Source of the DNA: Candidatus Omnitrophota bacterium
Lineage (GTDB): Bacteria > Omnitrophota > Gorgyraeia > Gygaellales > Profunditerraquicolaceae
Reading direction: 5' to 3'
Assembly (NCBI GenBank): GCA_016938245.1
Contig: JAFGUY010000005.1
Location: 1-6,317, forward strand
DNA: 6,317 bases
Shown here: positions 1 through 5,970 of the stretch, piece after piece
Layout of the letters: each line of letters opens with the position of its first letter
Numbering within the stretch: position 1 is the stretch's first letter
Program-made: the position numbers and the translations under genes
Notes under the pieces: model-generated
Databases searched by the model: none
Seen by the model: only the letters and a program-made list of their open reading frames with translations
What the model was told of the DNA's origin: nothing

Positions 1-19
1 GTTTACAAAGAACAAGGCA

Positions 20-36
20 CGCGAAAAACTTTCGCG
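20..36. repeat. perfect inverted repeat, possible hairpin
   Basis: CGCGAAA (20-26) and TTTCGCG (30-36) are exact reverse complements separated by AAC, giving a 7-bp stem with a GC-rich base. On neither strand is it followed by a run of T, so it does not look like a standard rho-independent terminator. It could be a 3'-end RNA stabilising hairpin or a protein-binding palindrome. It lies about 100 bases beyond the last stop codon of the operon. Confidence 0.5.
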
Positions 37-77
37 ATTCTATGATGATATCAGAAACTAATGTCACAATGCACTAG

Positions 78-104
78 TTTTAAAAGAACGCTGTTCTTTG
101 AAAA
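78..104 (-). repeat. imperfect inverted repeat, weak terminator candidate
   Basis: AAAGAAC (83-89) pairs perfectly with GTTCTTT (93-99) around the loop GCT. After one mismatch (82 against 100), TTTT (78-81) pairs with AAAA (101-104). Read on the minus strand, the hairpin begins 36 bases after the thioredoxin stop and ends in a short T tract within TTCTTTTAAAA. The stem is AT-rich and the T tract is short and partly inside the stem, so termination here is possible but weakly supported. Confidence 0.35.
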
Positions 105-139
105 TCTATTAAAATTTATCTTTACTCTTTATAGGATGT

Positions 140-415
140 CTAAATATATTTCTTTATTACTTTTTCTAATTCATTCTTTGGAAGAGCACCCATAACCCTG
201 TCAACTATCTTCCCGTCTATAAATATCGCAATGGTAGGTATATTCATAATTCCATAAATAGAAGCTGTTTTAGGTGCCTCATCCACATTTAGTTTACATA
301 TTTTTAATCGTCCCTTATACTCTTTTGCGATATCTTCGATAACCGGAGCAAGCCTAAGGCAAGGCCCACACCGAACTGCCCAAAAATCCACCAATACAGG
401 TAAATTTTCTTCCAA
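140..415 (-). CDS. thioredoxin, start codon uncertain, RCGPC active site
   Basis: This is a small thiol-disulfide oxidoreductase of the thioredoxin fold, likely cytoplasmic since no signal peptide is visible. From the TTG at 415 it reads 91 residues: the strand LVDFW (8-12), the redox motif CGPC (16-19), the VDEAP segment (44-48), the cis-proline of NIPT (58-61) and the C-terminal helix. Bacterial thioredoxins run to about 105 residues. The missing N-terminal strand (IDITDNSFKKEV) is encoded in frame just upstream, at 416-451, behind a strong AGGAGG, but has no ATG, GTG or TTG. The true product probably starts near 451 (about 103 residues) from a non-standard codon or a damaged one. The Trp normally before CGPC is Arg15 (codon CGG at 371-373). 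It is last in the operon, 37 bases after the hydrolase gene if counted from 451. The family call is firm; the start and full activity are not. Confidence 0.88.
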   Translation of the reverse strand: MEENLPVLVDFWAVRCGPCLRLAPVIEDIAKEYKGRLKICKLNVDEAPKTASIYGIMNIPTIAIFIDGKIVDRVMGALPKNELEKVIKKYI

Positions 416-451
416 TACCTCTTTCTTGAAACTGTTGTCGGTTATATCAAT
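416..451 (-). other. in-frame N-terminal coding extension of the thioredoxin
   Basis: The twelve codons ahead of the TTG at 415 read IDITDNSFKKEV. This matches the first beta strand and helix of thioredoxins, as in the IIHLTDDSF region of the E. coli protein. The frame stays open upstream through 470 but holds no ATG, GTG or TTG. The only near-start codon suitably placed is ATT at 451-449. Inserting one G after CAAT in the sequence just downstream of the AGGAGG would create an in-frame ATG AAA AAG start. A lost base or a rare ATT start would therefore each explain the gene. Confidence 0.6.
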
Positions 452-464
452 CCCCTTTTTATTG

Positions 465-470
465 CCTCCT
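465..470 (-). promoter_or_regulatory. strong Shine-Dalgarno site for the thioredoxin gene
   Basis: The minus strand reads AGGAGG at 470-465, a full-strength ribosome site in the gap after the hydrolase stop codon. Optimal spacing would put the initiator near 455-459, and the ATT at 451 lies 13 bases away. The TTG at 415 is about 49 bases away and cannot be served by it. The site is the main argument that translation starts upstream of 415. Confidence 0.7.
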
Positions 471-488
471 AGATTTATTCCATTTTCA

Positions 489-1202
489 CTAAACTTCTAT
501 TTCCTGGCCTACTTGGATTTTTACGAAATTTATTCCATATTTCTTCATAAATTCCTCTTCTGCTTTTTCTCCGGAACAATGTGTAGGCCCGGCTTTTAGT
601 ACTCCGAGTTTCTTAAAACCTTCAACAACAATCTCAATAGCCCGTTTATCCGATTCCTTCAAATGAAAACCTCCTAAAACAGAATAAACCTGCTCACCCG
701 GGAATTTAGTTTTTACTTTCTCTACTATTTTTAATATACCCGGATGAGCGCATCCGGTTACTATAGTAAGGCCGTTTCCTGTTTTTAGTACAAGCGCCTG
801 CTCCGGCATGTATTTACCATGGTACGCCCCGGATATTTCTCCGGTAATAAAAATATCCTGTGAGATCTCTGTAAGTTTTCCGGCTTCAATTAAATCTGCC
901 TGCGATTCTTTTACTTTATCTTTAAATTCTTTACTAAATCCGGGGCAAGAATATACCTTAATCCCTTTCCTTTCTTTCAATATTTGCCATAATCCTCCGG
1001 TATGATCCCAATGATCATGAGAAATTACCACTCTTTCAATCTTATTTATATCAACCCCCAAAATCCCCATATTCTCTAATAACCACTCCCCCTTTTCTCC
1101 GGCATCAAACAATATTTTACCTTCAACCAGAAAAGACACACCCCATCCTGTCCGAAGATCTTTATTTAAAGCAATTTTGTCAAAAAGCACTTTAATCTTC
1201 AT
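489..1202 (-). CDS. MBL-fold metallo-hydrolase, COG1237 type
   Basis: This 237-residue protein has the metallo-beta-lactamase fold and is predicted to be a cytoplasmic dinuclear-metal hydrolase. It shows the metal motif HDHWDH at 62-67, preceded by LFDAG (31-35). Further motifs are GCAHPG at 150-155 (His153), GGFHL at 177-181 and GPTHCSG at 205-211 (His208). GGFHL together with a late THCSG motif is typical of COG1237. Members are often annotated as 7,8-dihydropterin-6-methyl-4-(beta-D-ribofuranosyl)-aminobenzene-5'-phosphate synthase, after an archaeal homologue, but that substrate should not be assumed here. The ATG at 1202 overlaps the preceding TGA by four bases (ATGA), with AAGAAGG seven bases upstream, so the start is well supported. 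Family members often sit beside ferredoxin-ATPase genes in anaerobes, as in this operon. Confidence 0.9.
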   Translation of the reverse strand: MKIKVLFDKIALNKDLRTGWGVSFLVEGKILFDAGEKGEWLLENMGILGVDINKIERVVISHDHWDHTGGLWQILKERKGIKVYSCPGFSKEFKDKVKESQADLIEAGKLTEISQDIFITGEISGAYHGKYMPEQALVLKTGNGLTIVTGCAHPGILKIVEKVKTKFPGEQVYSVLGGFHLKESDKRAIEIVVEGFKKLGVLKAGPTHCSGEKAEEEFMKKYGINFVKIQVGQEIEV

Positions 1203-2092
1203 TTCTTAACCTTCTTTTTACAATTATGGAATAAAATAATATCTCCTATTTTACATCCGGTTTCTTTTTCTACCACAGGACATTTAACCATAAACAAAAA
1301 GAAAATAGGCCTTTTTTCTTGCGATAATGATTCGAAATTGCCCTGCCCCTTACTGATAATCATATCCGCTTTATTATAAACCCTCTTAAACTCTTTTGAA
1401 CATAACCTTAAAATAGTCCCGGGCGCATCCGTACCGTTAGAAATAATCCGGGCTATCTTATCAACTCCGCAAACTTTCGCATCTTCCAATAAGGCATCGT
1501 TAATAACAGGCCTTTCCTTAACCGCAAAATAAATATTTTTCTCAGGGTATTTTCTTCTTATTTCCTCAATTAAAACCCGGTCAAAAACTACTTCTCCGGC
1601 ATTATCAGCTAGATATAAAATATTCTCAGCCTTTCTCAAGGCGCCCTTAAACTTTGTATAATGGAATATTGATTTTCTCCCGACACTTTTGCTCTCTGCG
1701 GAAAGTATTTTTTTTAATTCTGCTATTATATTTAAATTATTCTTAACTCCGAAATCTATAATATTTCCGGCAATAGCCAATTCCAATGCTGTTAAAAGCC
1801 TGTCTTTCGAATTACCTACCTTATCTTCTAACCTATTCAACAACCTTAATGCAAGCGAATTGCTTTTTTCCTTTATTTGCTTGTACGGATCAACTGCACA
1901 AGTATATTTTTTTAAGATCGAGTATCCCATACGGGCTATTTCAGGCGGAGTAAGCCGCAACGAAATCTTCGGAATCAATAAAGAAAATTCATTCATAATC
2001 TGCTTTTGCGCCTTTAAAGGCAATCCGGCATTACGCGCCCCTTCAAGCGCCTGCCGGAAAAAACAGGGGATACATTCTAAATATACCCTCAC
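1199..2092 (-). CDS. DUF89 / ARMT1-like damage-control phosphatase family protein
   Basis: This 297-residue protein belongs to the DUF89 family (COG1578 type), metal-dependent phosphatases proposed to remove damaged or surplus phosphometabolites. The N-terminal ECIPC (6-10, Cys7 and Cys10) followed by FFRQALE is the signature of the short prokaryotic branch. Other motifs are AGNIIDFG (108-115), LADNAGE (161-167, with the putative metal-binding Asp163 and Asn164), NGTDAPGT (219-226), SKGQGNFE (247-254) and KCPVV (270-274). The start is GTG at 2092, within a four-base GTGA overlap with the stop of the radical SAM gene. AGAGG lies nine bases upstream, and ECIPC begins at the usual distance from the N-terminus. 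The length is normal and no key motif is missing. The physiological substrate is unknown; the context suggests a phosphorylated cofactor or CoA-related compound, which is only an inference. Confidence 0.88.
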   Translation of the reverse strand: MRVYLECIPCFFRQALEGARNAGLPLKAQKQIMNEFSLLIPKISLRLTPPEIARMGYSILKKYTCAVDPYKQIKEKSNSLALRLLNRLEDKVGNSKDRLLTALELAIAGNIIDFGVKNNLNIIAELKKILSAESKSVGRKSIFHYTKFKGALRKAENILYLADNAGEVVFDRVLIEEIRRKYPEKNIYFAVKERPVINDALLEDAKVCGVDKIARIISNGTDAPGTILRLCSKEFKRVYNKADMIISKGQGNFESLSQEKRPIFFLFMVKCPVVEKETGCKIGDIILFHNCKKKVKK

Positions 2093-2880
2093 TTAATCTT
2101 ACCTCTTCTTTTTAAAGTATTCTCATTGCTTACGGATACTACTTCCTTAAATAGCCTTTCGTCATAAACAGATACTATATTTATCCCTTTACCAGCAAGA
2201 ATAAACCGATTTTTTATCCTGTAAATTTCTTCTTTTGATAACGGTTTAACCCGGCATCTTCTTAAAGGGGTATTCACCTGCACTTCATCAGGTTTAATAT
2301 AATTTGATAAATAAATATGCTCATCAATGCTTTTCTTATTTTCCTCTATAAACATTATCTGCAAAGCTAATTTCCCCGTATAGCCTTTCTTAAACTCCTT
2401 TATCCCGTTTAGGATATTATTAAACTCTATTTCTTTAGAAGGCCTGTTTATTTTAATTAAAGATTTCTGCGAACAAGCATCTAATTTAATAATAACAAAA
2501 TTTGCCAGTTTCAACTCTTTTCTTACCTGCTCTTTCCCGATTAAAGAACCATTAGTTATTACTGCAATATTCTCTTCGCGGATTGATTTGACCTCCTTTA
2601 TCGCTTCCCCTAAATTTTTGGCTAAAGTAGGCTCTCCTCTTCCGGAAAAAGTTATATAATCTATTTTTATGTCTGGTAGGATTTTCAATTCTTGAATAAG
2701 TTTTCTTGTAGGAACATAAATCTTCCTTGCTTGCGAATATTTCTTAGTTTTCCCTAATTGGCAATAGATGCAATCGAAATTACAAATTTTGCCCTTTTGC
2801 GACAACAAATCTATACCTAAAGAACTCCCTAACCTCCAAGACGGCACTGGGCCATAAATATATCTGAATTTGTTTTTCAT
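2089..2880 (-). CDS. radical SAM protein, COG0731 type
   Basis: This 263-residue radical S-adenosylmethionine enzyme should bind one [4Fe-4S] cluster through the CxxxCxxC motif Cys33, Cys37 and Cys40 (CNFDCIYCQ). The N-terminal GPVPSWRLGSSLGID (10-24) is typical of COG0731, a group loosely related to the tRNA wybutosine enzyme Tyw1 but lacking its flavodoxin domain. SGRGEPTL at 79-86 is the SAM-binding GGE-type motif. VITNGSL follows as a further core strand. There is no extra C-terminal cysteine-rich (SPASM-like) domain, so this looks like a minimal enzyme. The ATG at 2880 overlaps the previous TGA by four bases and no Shine-Dalgarno site is visible, implying translational coupling to the marker 8 gene. 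Substrate unknown. Confidence 0.9.
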   Translation of the reverse strand: MKNKFRYIYGPVPSWRLGSSLGIDLLSQKGKICNFDCIYCQLGKTKKYSQARKIYVPTRKLIQELKILPDIKIDYITFSGRGEPTLAKNLGEAIKEVKSIREENIAVITNGSLIGKEQVRKELKLANFVIIKLDACSQKSLIKINRPSKEIEFNNILNGIKEFKKGYTGKLALQIMFIEENKKSIDEHIYLSNYIKPDEVQVNTPLRRCRVKPLSKEEIYRIKNRFILAGKGINIVSVYDERLFKEVVSVSNENTLKRRGKIK

Positions 2881-3740
2881 TTAGCTAATCTAATAAGATC
2901 TTGTCTGTTATTTTTACCCGCGCTGTGATAATCAAAGGCGAAATTTACTCCTATATCACTAATTGCAAAAACAGGCATTAACTTTGAAAGCTGTAATTTA
3001 GCATACGGCGCAATCATCCTATGAATTTCATCCGACAAACAACTCCAGACAAGATCAGCATATTCCTTTATCTTCTTTACTGTTTCTTTCTTAACTCCCG
3101 TAGTACATACAACCAAAGAAATAACTGAGACATTATATTGTTTTTCTATATCTTTTAGCCTCTCTAAGTTTCGTGCACTATCTCCGTCAATAGTTACCCC
3201 TATTGTTTTATAACCCAGCTCTGCGGCTTTTTTAACTCCAGAAAATTGGTCAATAACAGCGTTTCTTGATAATATTTTACACCCCAAAAATTTAAGCTTT
3301 TCAATTATAGATGGTAGCGGCGAGGTAATTACTATATTACGCAACCTTGCTCCGATACCCTGAACAATTTTATCGGAATCAGTAATTACTGTGCCTGCAC
3401 CATCACAAACTACTACTGCAGCATCAATAACTTTATTCTTTAAAGCAAACATCAACATTTCAGAAGCACCGTAGGGAACCTGGGCTTCATGAAACTCAAA
3501 ACGCCTATTTGCAGTAAAAAACCCGTATTTTCTTATCTTAAATTCGATTATTTCTTTTATAGCCTTTTTAATACCCTCTTTATCAAAAACTTTGCCGATT
3601 ATTCCGTTATAAAAATGCTTTGCCAACGGGCAAAAACTGACCTTTGGGTCTGTTATATAAAAAACTTCTCCGCCTGATACGCTCACAAAAGAAGAACAAT
3701 ATTTAAGTATATGAATATCCTGCCTATTTATAACACCCAT
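2877..3740 (-). CDS. DUF2099 family protein (methanogenesis marker 8 homologue)
   Basis: I recognise this 287-residue protein as the DUF2099 family, first defined as methanogenesis marker protein 8, whose biochemical role is not established. Family-like landmarks are the N-terminal DIHILKYC (8-15) and FCPLAKHF (36-43, Cys37). A central VVVCDGAGTVITD (109-121, Cys112) is followed by IVQGIGARL (125-133). Later come IDQFSGVKKAAELGYKTIGVTI (163-184) and VVCTTGV (210-216, Cys212). Six cysteines are present (15, 37, 112, 154, 212, 234), some of which may bind a metal or act in thiol chemistry; that is inference. I chose ATG 3740, two bases after the ATPase stop, because the family begins near DIHIL. 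An in-frame TTG at 3764 would add eight residues and lacks a good ribosome site. It is coupled to the radical SAM gene by an ATGA overlap. Confidence 0.82.
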   Translation of the reverse strand: MGVINRQDIHILKYCSSFVSVSGGEVFYITDPKVSFCPLAKHFYNGIIGKVFDKEGIKKAIKEIIEFKIRKYGFFTANRRFEFHEAQVPYGASEMLMFALKNKVIDAAVVVCDGAGTVITDSDKIVQGIGARLRNIVITSPLPSIIEKLKFLGCKILSRNAVIDQFSGVKKAAELGYKTIGVTIDGDSARNLERLKDIEKQYNVSVISLVVCTTGVKKETVKKIKEYADLVWSCLSDEIHRMIAPYAKLQLSKLMPVFAISDIGVNFAFDYHSAGKNNRQDLIRLAK

Positions 3741-3742
3741 AC

Positions 3743-4594
3743 CTAAGCCTGTAACTTCTCCCAAATCTTATTAATCTCTTCTTTAATCAAGGAATCCTTG
3801 TGCTCTATAATTGTTTTGCCTTCTACCATAGACTCAACAACAGTCTTATCAAAACTGACTTTACCGATGACCGGAATATTATTTTCTAAACAATATTCTT
3901 CTATTCTCTCTGACATCTCTGGATTTAAATCATACTTGTTAATCACTAATTTAGAAAGCACATTAAAGTGCCTCGTTACCTCAATTACTCGAGAAGCATC
4001 ATGCAAGCCTGACAGCGTAGGTTCAGTTACTACCACTGCGCAATCTATACCGGATAGGGAAGCAATCACCGGACAACCTATGCCCGGAGCCCCATCAACA
4101 ATTACCCAATCACAATTATTCTTCTCTGCCAGATCTTTTGCCTGCTTTCTCACCAAGGAAACGAGCTTTCCTGAATTCTCTTCAGCAATTCCAAGTTTAG
4201 CATGCACCATAGGCCCAAAACGGGTTTCCGATATAAACCATTCTCCTGCTAAACACTCTTCCATTTTTATCGCATTTACCGGGCAGATATGGCTGCAAAA
4301 TCCGCACCCTTCGCAAGAAACAGGGTCAATTACAAAATCGTCGCTAATGGTAGAAAATCTGCAGGCTGAAATGCACTTTCCGCATTTGATACAAACCTTA
4401 TTGTCAATCGAAGCGCTTAACCCGCTTCTAAAATCGTGCCTCTCCTTAACCTTTGGTTGAAGTAATAAATGTAAATCCGCGGCATCCACATCGCAATCAG
4501 CCATAACTTTACTTTTTGCTAAAGCGGCAAATGCTCCGGTAATAACAGTCTTGCCTGTACCGCCTTTTCCGCTAATAACAACAATCTGCTTCAT
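3743..4594 (-). CDS. MinD-superfamily P-loop ATPase with inserted ferredoxin domain
   Basis: This 283-residue cytoplasmic ATPase belongs to COG1149. The deviant Walker A motif GKGGTGKT spans 9-16, followed by DVDAADLHLLL (35-45). Two ferredoxin motifs are inserted after the first P-loop strands: Cys68, 71, 74, 78 (CIKCGKCISAC) and Cys94, 97, 100, 104 (CEGCGFCSHIC), each fit for a [4Fe-4S] cluster. The second ATPase half has VIVDGAPGIGCPV (164-176) and VVVTEPTLSGLHDA (187-200), both characteristic of the family. It probably couples ATP hydrolysis to electron transfer or cluster delivery, as inferred for the family. The ATG at 4594 has AAGGA nine bases upstream and lies 15 bases after the flavoprotein stop. 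Family members are often encoded as adjacent pairs, but only one copy is seen here. The C-terminal end abuts the marker 8 gene. Confidence 0.93.
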   Translation of the reverse strand: MKQIVVISGKGGTGKTVITGAFAALAKSKVMADCDVDAADLHLLLQPKVKERHDFRSGLSASIDNKVCIKCGKCISACRFSTISDDFVIDPVSCEGCGFCSHICPVNAIKMEECLAGEWFISETRFGPMVHAKLGIAEENSGKLVSLVRKQAKDLAEKNNCDWVIVDGAPGIGCPVIASLSGIDCAVVVTEPTLSGLHDASRVIEVTRHFNVLSKLVINKYDLNPEMSERIEEYCLENNIPVIGKVSFDKTVVESMVEGKTIIEHKDSLIKEEINKIWEKLQA

Positions 4595-4609
4595 ATAATC
4601 TTATCCTTG

Positions 4610-5959
4610 TTATATTTTTCCGTACACATCCTGAGCAGCCAGAATAATAGGGTACATAGTTGGAGCGCTAGTTAGATAAGGATGGGTTGCTATTTGCAGA
4701 GTTTCCAGCTCTGTGCACGACATACGCTTTTGAATAGCTATACCTATTATATTTATCATCTGCGCGCAAGACATACCGCAACTAACCTGGCCGCCTAAAA
4801 TAATACCTGATTGTTTAGAGAAAATCAGCTTAATTTTTCCCTTACAAGCGCCCGGCAAAGAAACAGGGTGCTTATCAATACCATCAATACTACTAACCAC
4901 AATCTCAAAACCCTCTTCCCGGGCAGTTTTCTCAGTAAGTCCTGCCGAACCTAAAACAAGCCTGTCAATATAAGTCGAATAGATAGCGATAGTCCCTTTG
5001 TTTTCACGAATGACTTTTATCTGATAAAGGTTAGCTCCTGCAATCCTTGCCTCAGCCGTTGCGGTAGAAGCTAACATTACGGGGATAGATTTTCGAGTAT
5101 AAAAATCTCTCTTACAGGAACAATCTCCTATTGCGAAAATATCCGGGTCAACAGAAGTACGCATGTACTCATCAGTTAAAATACCTTTGTAAAATCCTAA
5201 TTCTAACCCCGCATCTACAGCAAGTTTTACATTCGGCTTTGAGCCGACACCAAGAATTACCCCATCAACAGGTATCTCTTCCCCGCTGCTAAACCTCACC
5301 TTTTCAACCTTGCTCTTACCTATTATCTCTTCAACCCGAGTATTAGTTAAGATATGCACTCCTCTTTCTTTTAAACGTAATTCCGCCAGGTTTGAAAACT
5401 CAGGGTCAAATGAATTAGCCAATAACTGTGGCAGCATTTCTACTAAAGTAACGTTTATTCCAGTTAATTTCGAGAGTTCATCGGCAAATTCAACACCGAT
5501 AAATCCTCCGCCAATTACTAAAACATTTTTACATTGTTTAATTTGGCTTATAACACTTTTTAAATACTCCATATCTTTATTTATCGGATAAACGCCCTGC
5601 TTATTTATCCCCTTAATAGGCAAAATTAAAGGAGTGGACCCGATTGCTAAAACTAATTTTTCATAAGAAAAATTATTTTTGCCCGAGGTCTCTACTGTCT
5701 TTTTTCCCCTGTTAATACTTACAACACTATCAATAACTATTTCAATATTGTTATTCTCCAGAGGTGCCATTCCGAGTTTATTCTCTTCCGGCTTATTCAG
5801 GCTGGCAAACATATAAGGGATTCCACAAGGAATAACTCCATCCGCGATATCTTTTATCACCGTGATACTTTTAGAAGGATAATATTTTCTGGCGGTTACC
5901 GCACATACTACTCCGGCTGGCCCGGCACCAATAACAAGTATATCCGTTTTCTTACCCAT
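4610..5959 (-). CDS. FAD-dependent pyridine nucleotide-disulfide oxidoreductase, CoA-disulfide/persulfide reductase-like
   Basis: This 449-residue flavoprotein belongs to the single-cysteine branch of the disulfide oxidoreductases (CoA-disulfide reductase, NADH oxidase/peroxidase, persulfide reductase). GAGPAG (11-16) binds FAD. Cys45 in PCGIPYMF (44-51) matches the redox-active cysteine of the SxxxCGxPY motif. The NAD(P)-binding Rossmann motif is VIGGGFIG (148-155), and the second FAD motif is DIFAIGDC (273-280). A C-terminal dimerisation domain runs from about 325 to 449 and ends with HPYLTSAPTMYPIILAAQ. There is no CxxxxC glutathione-reductase pair, so a mixed disulfide or sulfenate at Cys45 is expected. 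Unusual are the nearby Cys394 and Cys398 in the dimer domain. I chose ATG 5959 because AAGGAG lies five bases upstream; an ATG at 5998 would add 13 residues inside the previous gene. NADH versus NADPH and the substrate cannot be told. Confidence 0.9.
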   Translation of the reverse strand: MGKKTDILVIGAGPAGVVCAVTARKYYPSKSITVIKDIADGVIPCGIPYMFASLNKPEENKLGMAPLENNNIEIVIDSVVSINRGKKTVETSGKNNFSYEKLVLAIGSTPLILPIKGINKQGVYPINKDMEYLKSVISQIKQCKNVLVIGGGFIGVEFADELSKLTGINVTLVEMLPQLLANSFDPEFSNLAELRLKERGVHILTNTRVEEIIGKSKVEKVRFSSGEEIPVDGVILGVGSKPNVKLAVDAGLELGFYKGILTDEYMRTSVDPDIFAIGDCSCKRDFYTRKSIPVMLASTATAEARIAGANLYQIKVIRENKGTIAIYSTYIDRLVLGSAGLTEKTAREEGFEIVVSSIDGIDKHPVSLPGACKGKIKLIFSKQSGIILGGQVSCGMSCAQMINIIGIAIQKRMSCTELETLQIATHPYLTSAPTMYPIILAAQDVYGKI

Positions 5960-5964
5960 AGGAT

Positions 5965-5970
5965 CTCCTT
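5965..5970 (-). promoter_or_regulatory. Shine-Dalgarno site fixing the flavoprotein start
   Basis: AAGGAG on the minus strand at 5970-5965 ends five bases before the ATG at 5959. This selects that codon over the in-frame ATG at 5998. The latter lies within the upstream CoA-binding gene and would put 13 non-family residues (MRNVRIVKIKGDP) ahead of the FAD-binding strand. Confidence 0.75.

Larger units (their letters stand above)
1..139. other. non-coding region downstream of the operon
   Basis: No coding region with a plausible start or family match is visible here. The stretch lies just after the thioredoxin stop codon and would be the 3' untranslated end of the operon. It contains two perfect 7-bp inverted repeats with 3-base loops, at 20-36 and 83-99, which are listed separately. 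No tRNA-like fold is apparent. A gene may begin or end beyond the left edge, but nothing in the window shows it. Confidence 0.6.

Noticed and set aside
20..36. Intrinsic terminator at the CGCG hairpin
   Set aside because: The stem is good but no T run follows on either strand, so it does not meet the pattern of a rho-independent terminator.
92..104. Plus-strand TGTTCTTTGAAAA resembling a boxA-like rRNA leader element
   Set aside because: The resemblance is short and AT-rich, and no rRNA or tRNA follows on the plus strand; the next sequence is the antisense of thioredoxin.
1689..2096. Plus-strand open frame antisense to the DUF89 gene
   Set aside because: The minus-strand frame has the DNAGE, KGQGN and ECIPC motifs of a known family, while the plus-strand translation has none.
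3741..3764. TTG start at 3764 for the marker 8 protein
   Set aside because: It lies inside the ATPase gene with no good ribosome site, and the added residues are not needed for family alignment; ATG 3740 is simpler, though its own ribosome site is weak.
3798..4460. Long plus-strand open frame of about 220 codons
   Set aside because: It lies entirely antisense to the ferredoxin-ATPase gene, which has clear motifs. Its own translation shows no recognisable domain and no ribosome site was noted; it is a shadow of codon bias.
3743..4594. Nitrogenase reductase (NifH) or Nbp35/ApbC type iron-sulfur carrier
   Set aside because: The P-loop is shared, but the two inserted four-cysteine ferredoxin motifs and the TEPTLSGLHD segment identify the COG1149 family; the clusters are not in NifH or Nbp35 positions.
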